Shown here: positions 45,521-52,507 of the stretch, in pieces | How positions within the stretch are numbered: the first letter of the stretch is position 1 | How the letters are laid out: each line of letters starts with the position of its first letter | Source of the DNA: a bacterium | GTDB lineage: Bacteria; Auribacterota; Auribacteria; Auribacterales; Auribacteraceae | DNA: 64,000 bases | NCBI GenBank assembly: GCA_024233545.1 | Contig: JACKPL010000003.1 | Coordinates: forward strand, 1 to 64,000 | Direction of reading: 5' to 3' | Made by a program: the position numbers and the translations under genes | Notes under the pieces: generated by a model | What the model saw: only the letters and a program-made list of their open reading frames with translations | Database searches by the model: none | Told to the model about the DNA's origin: nothing

Positions 45521-45577
45521 TAGGACTGATTGTCATCAAAGACAGTTTTGCAGAATGTATACTCAGTGCAATTCAAC

Positions 45578-45910
45578 TCAATAATACGCTAAATCCATAA
45601 TATGTGAGAGAATTTCTTCCGATAAATGGGTAAAGAAAATTCCCAGCTGGTAATCGTGCGAGTTATCAACTTTACAGCACCGTATGACTGCGCCTTGACA
45701 ACTGAACTGCTCATCGTCTTTGTCTTCGAGTGTGTCGTCGGCGAGAAAGTGAATCGTTATTTCCGCGTAAAGCGGCAGGCGTTGCTGAATATAACAGCCT
45801 GCTCCGGTCATGCTTAAATCTGCTAATTTTCCGTCAAGCAACATGCCATCGTATTCGATAAGAACGGGTATATTTTGGTAATACCGTTTGTACTGCCGTC
45901 GGTCTTTCAT
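45578..45910 (-). CDS. PilZ-domain cyclic-di-GMP-binding protein
   Basis: 110 residues consisting of a single PilZ domain. The binding motifs are RRQYKR near residue 4 (RxxxR) and DLSMTGAG near residue 35 (D/NxSxxG). The ATG at 45910 is chosen because GAGGAG lies nine bases upstream. A longer frame to 46102 runs into the next gene and has no family similarity. Stand-alone PilZ proteins act as c-di-GMP-responsive adaptors, often for motility or exopolysaccharide. A chemotaxis locus follows 5 kb away. It marks the end of the indel-rich block. Confidence 0.85.
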   Translation of the reverse strand: MKDRRQYKRYYQNIPVLIEYDGMLLDGKLADLSMTGAGCYIQQRLPLYAEITIHFLADDTLEDKDDEQFSCQGAVIRCCKVDNSHDYQLGIFFTHLSEEILSHIMDLAYY

Positions 45911-45972
45911 TGGGCGACACTCCTCGGTTGTAAGTTTTCTTTGTAGTATATATCGGTATGCCGAGGAGAATT

Positions 45973-46770
45973 TTAATTGATTTTTGATAAATTTTTCACG
46001 CAGTGTTCTGGCACAGTGGTGTTTATGTTTATGCCAGTAGCAATTTCGAACCCCGCCCAGTTTGCAGTACGCGGAATAATATCGAGGTACCAATGAGTAC
46101 AATAATGAAATTGTACAGGGACAAAAATATGATGGAGATGAATGGAGAAGTCTGTTTTGTTTGTTTCATCATAAATACGGTTGAAAAGATCATGGCATAT
46201 AAGAGAAAATTCATGGAGCATTTCATCCGAAATGCCGCTAAAGTGCGGAGAATGTGCTAAAGGAGCTATCAGCGTTTCATACGGAAAACGTTGAAAGAAC
46301 GGACAGAATGCAACAAATCGTTCAGTTTGAGAAATGACCCGCTGGTTATACTCAATTTCAGCGCATATCACTTCGCACAAAGGGCAAATGTGCTTGTCTT
46401 CGTAACGTTCATGAACTGATTCGATACACCGGTCGAGAAAATCGGGATGGTCCGGCACGATAGTTAGATGCGATTCTCGCTCGGTGCCTTTCAGCGTGCA
46501 TGATGGTTTGATAATGCTGTGTATCATGATATCTCTGCAGTTATTGAGGGCATTTGTTATCCATGCGGCGTATGCGCGGAAATAATCATATAGTTCGGTA
46601 TGAGACAATCCGATAAGCGGCACAGTATTTCCATCAGAAAAATACTGTTCGTATGCGCTGGCGCTGTAATGCTGGTAAATGTCCGGTGAATCTACATCGG
46701 GATGATGCTGAGGGGCTGTTCCGGATAACAAAACCCATTCTCCAGAAAGAAGGTTTTTACGGTAATGCAT
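45973..46770 (-). CDS. GalT-like protein (galactose-1-phosphate uridylyltransferase family) lacking the HPH motif
   Basis: 265 residues. The N-terminal YRKNLLSGEWVLLSG, central HICPLCEVI (CxxC metal site), ERFVAFCPFFQRFPYETLIAP, and C-terminal HWYLDIIPRTANWAGFEIATGININ all match GalT. In the place where GalT has the catalytic His-Pro-His (GASLEHPHSQ-type), this protein reads ERESHLTIVPD. One histidine remains, but the HPH nucleophile triad is missing. Activity as a classical uridylyltransferase is therefore doubtful. It starts at 46770, two bases upstream of the stop codon of the DUF167 gene that precedes it, and is last in the yggS-proC operon. Confidence 0.75.
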   Translation of the reverse strand: MHYRKNLLSGEWVLLSGTAPQHHPDVDSPDIYQHYSASAYEQYFSDGNTVPLIGLSHTELYDYFRAYAAWITNALNNCRDIMIHSIIKPSCTLKGTERESHLTIVPDHPDFLDRCIESVHERYEDKHICPLCEVICAEIEYNQRVISQTERFVAFCPFFQRFPYETLIAPLAHSPHFSGISDEMLHEFSLICHDLFNRIYDETNKTDFSIHLHHIFVPVQFHYCTHWYLDIIPRTANWAGFEIATGININTTVPEHCVKNLSKIN

Positions 46771-46771
46771 A

Positions 46772-47083
46772 TCAGTCCGATCCTTCGCTGAGTTCAAGAA
46801 GTTTCCGTTCGGTTTCCGGAGAGCAGTTAGCGATATGAATCAGTTTTTGAGAAGAAGTTTCCCCTCGCACAATGCTGAACAGCGATTTGCTTATTCCGAG
46901 CGATTTTGCAAGAAAAGAGAGCAAGGCGGCATTGGCTTTGCCGTCTACAGGGGCGGCAGTCAGTTTAATTTTGAGCATGTGGTCATGAGAACCGGCAATT
47001 GCGTTTCGCGATGAGCGCGGTTGTACTTTTATTTCAAAAGAGATGCTGGTTCCGGTGCGGTTTATTCGCAGTGAATCATGCAT
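46772..47083 (-). CDS. yggU: DUF167/YggU family protein
   Basis: 103 residues. Motifs FEIKVQPRSSRNAI and LKIKLTAAPVDGKANAALLSFLAKSLG are the DUF167 signature. No biochemical function is established. It is commonly found beside yggS and proC, as here. Its start overlaps the proC end by eight bases, and its stop lies next to the GalT-like start. Confidence 0.9.
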   Translation of the reverse strand: MHDSLRINRTGTSISFEIKVQPRSSRNAIAGSHDHMLKIKLTAAPVDGKANAALLSFLAKSLGISKSLFSIVRGETSSQKLIHIANCSPETERKLLELSEGSD

Positions 47084-47891
47084 TGGCGCTTAACTCTTTT
47101 GACCGGTTTGCGGCGGCGGTAACTGCTTCGCGAAAGATGCTTCTTATATTGTATGATTCGAGAACGCCGATTCCCCGTTCGGTTGTGCCTCCTTTTGAGG
47201 TAACTTTAGCACGCAGTGACGCAGGGTTTTCCTGCGAAGAAATCAGCAGTTCAATTGATCCTTTGAATGTCTGCAGGACAAGAGTAGCCGCCTGATCTTC
47301 CGTCATACCTAAAGATACTGCCGCGTTGCACAGAGCTTCTACAAAATAAAAAACGTATGCTGGGCCGCTTCCTGAAATGCCGGTTATAGCATCCATGCTT
47401 GATTCGTCGACGACAACGGTTTTTCCAAGTTGATTGAATATAAACTGTGTTGTATCGATATCGAAACCGGATGCATTTTTTCCGGCGGCGATTCCTGCCA
47501 TTCCGTGTCCGATAAGTGCCGGCGTGTTAGGCATAACGCGCACTACGCGAATTCCTGTTCCTAACGTGGACTCGATTTTGTGCGTTGGTATGCCGGCTAA
47601 AATGGAAATAACCAATTTATTCGCAGCAATAGGCGGTATGCCGGCGGAAAAACCGGCAAAATTCTGCGGTTTAATCGCAAGAATAATGATATCGCCTTCT
47701 TCAATAGCTTCAGTATTATCTGCAGTAATGTTGATATCATATTTTGCGCTCAAGTATGCGCATCGTTCCTCTGAAATATCCGATACGTAGAGGGCAAGCG
47801 GTTCGACGGCCTGCTGAGAAATCAGCCCGTTAATGATAGCTTCTGCCATATTGCCGCCGCCGATAAATGAGATTTTCGTCTGTTCAAGCAT
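47076..47891 (-). CDS. proC: pyrroline-5-carboxylate reductase
   Basis: 271 residues, standard length. The nucleotide-binding loop is FIGGGNMAEAI near residue 8. RVMPNTPALIGHGMAGI near 120 and the substrate-binding ISGSGPAYVFYFVEAL then LGMTEDQA are diagnostic. It catalyses the last step of proline synthesis. A GGAGG site lies six bases before the ATG at 47891. A longer frame to 48152 is not needed. It overlaps yggS at its start and DUF167 at its end by eight bases each. Confidence 0.93.
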   Translation of the reverse strand: MLEQTKISFIGGGNMAEAIINGLISQQAVEPLALYVSDISEERCAYLSAKYDINITADNTEAIEEGDIIILAIKPQNFAGFSAGIPPIAANKLVISILAGIPTHKIESTLGTGIRVVRVMPNTPALIGHGMAGIAAGKNASGFDIDTTQFIFNQLGKTVVVDESSMDAITGISGSGPAYVFYFVEALCNAAVSLGMTEDQAATLVLQTFKGSIELLISSQENPASLRAKVTSKGGTTERGIGVLESYNIRSIFREAVTAAANRSKELSANA

Positions 47892-48633
47892 TGTGTGCCT
47901 CCCGTTTTGAACGCGGCCCGAACAATGCTTCGCCGAGCCGTATAATGTTTGCGCCTTCGCGGACTGCTTGGTAATAATCATGCGACATGCCCATAGAAAG
48001 ATATTTGAGTGAATTAAAGAATACCGGCTGTTCCTGAAAATACTTGTACAATTCGCGCATTGTCTGAAAGTACGGGCGCACTTCCTGCTGGTCTTCGTAG
48101 TAGGGAGGAATAGCCATAAGCCCTTGTACATCAAGATAACGGTATTCTTCAAACCGTTCTTCTATATCGTCTATATCGCGCAGGAGAAAACCGGTTTTGC
48201 TCGGTTCATTTGCTACGTTGAACTGCAACAGAACCGGTATCTTTTTGTTATTCTGTTCTGCATGAGCATTAAGTTCTTTTGCCAACCGAAAGCTGTCTAC
48301 CGATTGGATCATATCGAATAATTCTACTGCTTTTTTTGCTTTATTGCGCTGAAGGTGCCCGATAAAATGCAGTTCATAACGTGAGGCGCTTTTGAGTTGA
48401 GGAAATTTTTCTTCTGCTTCCTGCACGCGGTTTTCGCCGAACAAAGTGATTCCGGCATCGAGCGCAATTTTTACCGCTTCGATAGGAAATGATTTTGTTA
48501 CCGCCATGATGCGCACTTCAGGCTCGATTTTTACTTCAGATCGAGCGGCGGCAAAGTTAGACGAACTCACAGCGCGTTTTATATTCTGCCGAATTTCGCC
48601 AATATTCTTAAGAATCAGTTCTTTATTGAGCAT
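47884..48633 (-). CDS. yggS: YggS-family pyridoxal-phosphate homeostasis protein
   Basis: 249 residues forming an alanine-racemase-type PLP barrel. The PLP lysine lies in IMAVTKSFP near residue 47. Other signatures are LFGENRVQEAEEK, LHFIGHLQRNK, QFNVANEPSKTGF and LSMGMSHDYYQAVREGANIIRLGEALFG. It buffers PLP and has no catalytic activity known in the family. It heads the yggS-proC-DUF167-galT-like operon and is divergent from trpD. Confidence 0.93.
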   Translation of the reverse strand: MLNKELILKNIGEIRQNIKRAVSSSNFAAARSEVKIEPEVRIMAVTKSFPIEAVKIALDAGITLFGENRVQEAEEKFPQLKSASRYELHFIGHLQRNKAKKAVELFDMIQSVDSFRLAKELNAHAEQNNKKIPVLLQFNVANEPSKTGFLLRDIDDIEERFEEYRYLDVQGLMAIPPYYEDQQEVRPYFQTMRELYKYFQEQPVFFNSLKYLSMGMSHDYYQAVREGANIIRLGEALFGPRSKREAHNA

Positions 48634-48762
48634 AAAAATCCTTTGTGAAACGATAAAAAATCTTTTTTTAGTAGATAGTTATAATACTATCGTGGTAATT
48701 TTTAAAGTATCTTTTTTATGTTAATGACAAAAATACCGGAAATGCGCATAGGAGTAGACAGC

Positions 48763-49806
48763 ATGGAACCTTCATTGTTCCCTTATATTCAAAAACTGCT
48801 AAAACAACGGGAGGATTTAACGCCGCAGGAAATAGAAATAATCGGCGGTATAATGTTGTCGGGAAAAGCGGAGGATGTGCAGGTTGCGGCATTGCTGACA
48901 TTACTGCACTGTAAAGGAGCGTCTCCTCAGGAAGTGTACGCGTTTGCTAAGGTACTCCGCGACCATGCAACACCCATCCATACTCAGACTAACCGTATAT
49001 TGATGGATACCTGCGGTACCGGTGGAGACCATCTGAATACGTTCAATATTTCAACAACAGCGATGTTTATTCTGGCGTCTGCCGGCATACCCATCGCGAA
49101 ACACGGCAATAAGGGCATTACATCAAAAAGCGGCAGTTCGGATGTACTGGAAGCATTAGGCATAAAAATCGATGCACCGCCGGAAAAAGTAAGCGAATGT
49201 ATCGAAAAAACAAATATCGGTTTTATGTTTGCGCCGTTGTATCATGCCAGTATGAAGCATCTTGCCCATGTGCGTCAAAACCTGCCGTTTAGAACGGTAT
49301 TTAATATCATCGGCCCGTTATCGAACCCTGCGCATGTACAGCGGCAAGTCATGGGAGTATACCATCCCGACTTGCTCGAGATTATGCCGAACGCGCTACT
49401 GCAGTTAGGGATAAAACGCGCTTTGGTTTTTTCGGGATATGTGCCCGAAGTGGAATCGTACATGGATGAGATATCACCGTTCGGTATTACTCACTGTGCA
49501 GAGGTAACCGAAGGGAAAATCCAAAAGTTTTCGGTATTCAGTAAAGATTTCGGCATTAAACCGTTCAAATTAAAAGATATACTCGGCGGGACTGCCGGTG
49601 AAAATGCTCGGTTGACAGAAAATATTCTCTTAAACAAGGAACTAGGCCCGCCGCGCGAAGTGGTTAAACTTAATGCCGCGGCAGGATTGTATGTTGCGGG
49701 ACAGACGGACAATCTCGTTAGTGGGTTTTATAAAGCCGAAGAAATACTTTCTTCAGGAAAACCATACGAAGTACTTCAAAAACTGCGCGATATAAATGGA
49801 ATATAA
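48763..49806 (+). CDS. trpD: anthranilate phosphoribosyltransferase
   Basis: 347 residues, standard length. The PRPP-binding loop is DTCGTGGDHLNTFNIST. KHGNKGITSKSGSSDVLEALG and the catalytic-site NIIGPLSNPA follow. It transfers phosphoribose to anthranilate in tryptophan synthesis. The ATG at 48763 has GGAG eight bases upstream. An in-frame start at 48718 would add 15 residues with no ribosome-binding site. The other trp genes are not nearby. It overlaps the following membrane protein by 11 bases. Confidence 0.93.
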   Translation: MEPSLFPYIQKLLKQREDLTPQEIEIIGGIMLSGKAEDVQVAALLTLLHCKGASPQEVYAFAKVLRDHATPIHTQTNRILMDTCGTGGDHLNTFNISTTAMFILASAGIPIAKHGNKGITSKSGSSDVLEALGIKIDAPPEKVSECIEKTNIGFMFAPLYHASMKHLAHVRQNLPFRTVFNIIGPLSNPAHVQRQVMGVYHPDLLEIMPNALLQLGIKRALVFSGYVPEVESYMDEISPFGITHCAEVTEGKIQKFSVFSKDFGIKPFKLKDILGGTAGENARLTENILLNKELGPPREVVKLNAAAGLYVAGQTDNLVSGFYKAEEILSSGKPYEVLQKLRDINGI

Positions 49807-50794
49807 GAACAGTTCGCTTCTATCCGCTCAAAAAAAACCGTCGCTGTTCGATAATACGTATCTGATGATGGCAATTATTTTTTTCATTTCATGGGCGTTG
49901 GCATCTGTCTATGAAGAAGCCGTACAAATACGGTTTTTGATGGAGAGAATCAAGACACATCAATCTATTCTCACCGGCACGGCGGGCTCCCCGTACCGCT
50001 ACCGGCTATTGGTAGTAGTTGGATTAGGAATGATAACAAAAGCCCTCGCTGGCTTTATGGAATACCCAAAAGCCTTTCAGCTAACCTATTCAGGCTACAT
50101 GCTCTGTTGTTTGTTTGCATTATTCAGCGGGATGTATCTGTTTTTTACGCGTTTTTTTTCGCGCAGGCTTTCATTTTTCGGGATACTCTATGTTGCAGGT
50201 ACCATACCGATAACGTTTGGAGAGCATTTCTTTCAGCCGTGGTCGTTTCTTGAGGCGGTGTTTTTTATGCTTGCGTTGCAATGGATATACGATAAACGGC
50301 ATGTTCTGCTTATTCCACTTATTATCATTGCCGCTTTGAATAGAGAAACAGCCGCAATGATTCCGATACTTTTTTTATGTGCGCATTATTCAACCGGTTC
50401 AGATGAATATGGAGTAAAGCGTTTTGAAAAGGGAAGTCTTGGGTGGTTTGCGGTGTATTTTATTGTATGGGCAGGAGTAACCATCGGATTGCGGTACCTG
50501 TGCGGATATACGGAGCATGAGTTTACCTTTTCAGACAATTTTGCATTCAATAAACAGCATCTGCTCACTTCATTGAAGAATAACGTAGTTTTTTGGGGGA
50601 TATTCGGATATTTTGCTGTCAGAGGATACTGGTACGCGCCGGTCTTTTTCCGTCGGACAGCATTGCTTATACCGATTTATTGCGGGCTGATCTTCTGCTA
50701 TGCGTATTGGCCGGAAGTACGGGTATTTGTTATGTTGTACCCGGTGTTTGTTCCTCTGGCATTGTCGTATATTGCAGAAAAATACGAAGTGTGA
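49796..50794 (+). CDS. polytopic membrane protein, unknown family
   Basis: 332 residues with about eight predicted membrane helices. Hydrophilic features are SPYRYRLLVV near residue 63, EHFFQPWSF near 145, ALNRETAAMIP near 180 and YWPEVRVFVMLYPVFVPLAL near the C-terminus. The NRE and late Pro/Arg motifs are reminiscent of bacterial GT-C or Wzy-like proteins, but I cannot assign it. It overlaps trpD by 11 bases and is probably co-transcribed. Confidence 0.65.
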   Translation: MEYKNSSLLSAQKKPSLFDNTYLMMAIIFFISWALASVYEEAVQIRFLMERIKTHQSILTGTAGSPYRYRLLVVVGLGMITKALAGFMEYPKAFQLTYSGYMLCCLFALFSGMYLFFTRFFSRRLSFFGILYVAGTIPITFGEHFFQPWSFLEAVFFMLALQWIYDKRHVLLIPLIIIAALNRETAAMIPILFLCAHYSTGSDEYGVKRFEKGSLGWFAVYFIVWAGVTIGLRYLCGYTEHEFTFSDNFAFNKQHLLTSLKNNVVFWGIFGYFAVRGYWYAPVFFRRTALLIPIYCGLIFCYAYWPEVRVFVMLYPVFVPLALSYIAEKYEV

Positions 50795-50815
50795 TTCCGT
50801 TTCTGTCGCGATATC

Positions 50816-51763
50816 CTACAATATTTTATTATCGACTAGCTGTACTAAACGCGGCAGTTGCGGTTTGGTAACTTCGGCGTCAGAACCCACTTTTTTGCAT
50901 TTCAACGACAATTCTTCAGATATCATTGAGGAAAACACTATGCAAGGAAGTTTCCTGAGTTTTGCATTACTGCGTATCCGCTCGATAAGATGCAAGCCGT
51001 CCATATGCGGCATTTCAATATCGGTAATTATCAATTGAATATGATTTTCAATGCCTTGAAAATCTTTGGATTCAGTTGCCTCAATCAATGAATCCCATGC
51101 TTCTTTGCCGTTAGTTGCGGTTTTAATGTTGTATCCAGCTTGTTCAAGTTGTTCGGTAAGCATATTGCGTATGAAATCAGAATCGTCTACGACCAGAATC
51201 GTTTTGGTTTTTCGGTCAAACCCGAGTTCGGATACCGTGTCGATGATTACGCTTGATTTTCCGTTCATTCCGACTTGCGGATTGATGTCGCCGGCTATTT
51301 TCTCGAAATCGAGAATAAAGAAAATGAGATTGTTGAGTTTTGCTATTGCAACCGTATAATTACATTCTGACTGCATAATTTTTGATGGCGGTTCGATCTG
51401 TTCCCATGACAACCGATGAATTTTGTTGACGGAACTTACTCTGAACCCGATAGTTATTTCGTTGAATTCCGATACAATTATCCGTTCTTTTTTCTTATCG
51501 TTTTCCACAGTGTAGTTCAGGTGTTTCGCAAGATTGATTACAGGAATTATCCTGCCGCGAATGCTGATAACACCTTCAATCGACGGATGCATATCGGGAG
51601 ATTCAGCTATTGCGTCGGGCACGCTGATTATTTCCCTGACTTTCGCAACATTGATGCCGTAATAAGACTTGCCGATAGTAAACTCTATCATCTCAACTTC
51701 ATTAGTGCCTGCGTCAAGGAGGATACTTGTCATATTATTTGCACTTGTTTTCACCGCATTCAA
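50816..51763 (-). CDS. cheV: chemotaxis protein CheV (CheW-receiver fusion)
   Basis: 315 residues. An N-terminal CheW domain (about 20-160) has IEFTIGKSYYGINVAKVREI and PSIEGVISIRGRIIPVINL. A C-terminal receiver domain (about 187-313) has VVDDSDF and phospho-acceptor Asp248 (IITDIEMPHMDG). CheV couples receptors to CheA and is tuned by phosphorylation. It lies 17 bases downstream of cheW on the same strand, facing away from the mcp-che operon. Confidence 0.92.
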   Translation of the reverse strand: MNAVKTSANNMTSILLDAGTNEVEMIEFTIGKSYYGINVAKVREIISVPDAIAESPDMHPSIEGVISIRGRIIPVINLAKHLNYTVENDKKKERIIVSEFNEITIGFRVSSVNKIHRLSWEQIEPPSKIMQSECNYTVAIAKLNNLIFFILDFEKIAGDINPQVGMNGKSSVIIDTVSELGFDRKTKTILVVDDSDFIRNMLTEQLEQAGYNIKTATNGKEAWDSLIEATESKDFQGIENHIQLIITDIEMPHMDGLHLIERIRSNAKLRKLPCIVFSSMISEELSLKCKKVGSDAEVTKPQLPRLVQLVDNKIL

Positions 51764-51780
51764 CTCCTTTGAAATCTATT

Positions 51781-52287
51781 TTATGATATCGCTAGTTCTG
51801 TTTTCGTTTCACTGAGCATCTGCTTGATTGTTTCGTGAATTTTGGGTAAATCAAGCAGTGTAATAAGGCGCTTCTCTGGTTTGGCTACTCCCTGAATACA
51901 TGCTCGGTTGACATGCATCTTCACCGAAGGCGCAGGTTCGATCTCGTTTTCATGGAGTTTAATATTTTCCAAGATTTCGTCTACGACAAGGCTTATTTCT
52001 AAACCGTCTATCGATGTTACGAGAATCTTCGGTATTTTTGCGTGTTCTTTGCTTTTGAGCACCAGTATTTTTTTTAAGTCGAACAATCCTATCACGTTGC
52101 CTCTAATATTTATTACGCCTTGGCAAAAATCAGGCATTTGCGGAATGTATGTTACCCGCGGCACGCGAATGACTTCTTTAACATAGGTTATATCCAGTGC
52201 ATATTCTTCTTCTGCCAGCTTGAAACAAACGAATTGCCGGATTTGATTTTTTGTGCTGTTTTCTACAAATTCTTTTTTTGCGCTCAT
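51781..52287 (-). CDS. cheW: chemotaxis adaptor CheW
   Basis: 168 residues of one CheW domain: VCFKLAEEEYALDITYVKEVIRVPRVTYIPQMPDF, GVINIRGNVIGLFDLKK, and GLEISLVVDEI. The ATG at 52287 has GGAGG six bases upstream. The in-frame ATG at 52305 lacks one. It links chemoreceptors to CheA at the membrane array. It is the first gene of cheW-cheV and is preceded by a sigma-28-like promoter. Confidence 0.92.
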   Translation of the reverse strand: MSAKKEFVENSTKNQIRQFVCFKLAEEEYALDITYVKEVIRVPRVTYIPQMPDFCQGVINIRGNVIGLFDLKKILVLKSKEHAKIPKILVTSIDGLEISLVVDEILENIKLHENEIEPAPSVKMHVNRACIQGVAKPEKRLITLLDLPKIHETIKQMLSETKTELAIS

Positions 52288-52316
52288 GAATATCCTCCCC
52301 ATCATTTTTATTTGTT

Positions 52317-52343
52317 AAATCGGCGTTATTCGAAAATGGATTA
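52317..52343 (-). promoter_or_regulatory. sigma-28-like promoter of cheW-cheV
   Basis: On the minus strand, TAATCCAT-N11-GCCGATTT, compared with the FliA consensus TAAAGTTT-N11-GCCGATAA. The -10 matches six of eight, and the spacing is exact. It lies 30 bases upstream of the cheW ATG. Confidence 0.5.
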
Positions 52344-52426
52344 GAAAAAACAAAGGCGCTTTTGCAAAATTTCTGAGAATGATAAACGATAAAAACGATA
52401 CGCATTGTGCGGTAAACCAAATTTTC

Positions 52427-52460
52427 TAAACCGATCCGGTTTTTGTGGCGATAAAACCGG
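52427..52460 (+). promoter_or_regulatory. sigma-28-like promoter of the mcp-cheRADC operon, with overlapping hairpin
   Basis: TAAACCGA-N12-GGCGATAA (52427-52454) matches the FliA -10 at seven of eight positions, with one extra spacer base. Its distance to the ATG (53 bases) is like that of the promoter at 62453. CCGGTTTT (52436-52443) and AAAACCGG (52453-52460) form an overlapping perfect 8-bp dyad. Confidence 0.4.
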
Positions 52461-52507
52461 TATCAAGATGTATAAATTGCATGAATCTGAGAAAAAGGAT
52501 GAAGAAA

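Larger units (their letters stand above)
39500..45570. other. 6-kb block of indel-rich, low-accuracy sequence
   Basis: Within this interval every recognisable gene changes frame several times, while genes on both sides are intact over long lengths. Reading across frames recovers nearly complete, well-conserved proteins (ribosomal L13 and S9, WecB, AlkD-like), so coding content is preserved and only single- or few-base insertions and deletions are wrong. That pattern is expected of uncorrected long-read consensus. Genuine pseudogenes accumulate substitutions in conserved residues as well. A 10-base tandem repeat (TCAGTACTAT) at about 40013-40032 is inside it. Between genes here (about 39942-40150, 42012-42064 and 43064-43230) I see nothing assignable. 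Confidence 0.75.

Noticed and set aside
39500..45570. Reductive genome decay or a dead mobile island
   Set aside because: No transposase, integrase or flanking repeats were seen. Conserved residues are retained across frames, and essential genes are included, which favours sequence error.
47892..48152. N-terminal extension of proC
   Set aside because: The extended frame overlaps yggS by over 250 bases and lacks family similarity, whereas the internal ATG at 47891 has a GGAGG site.
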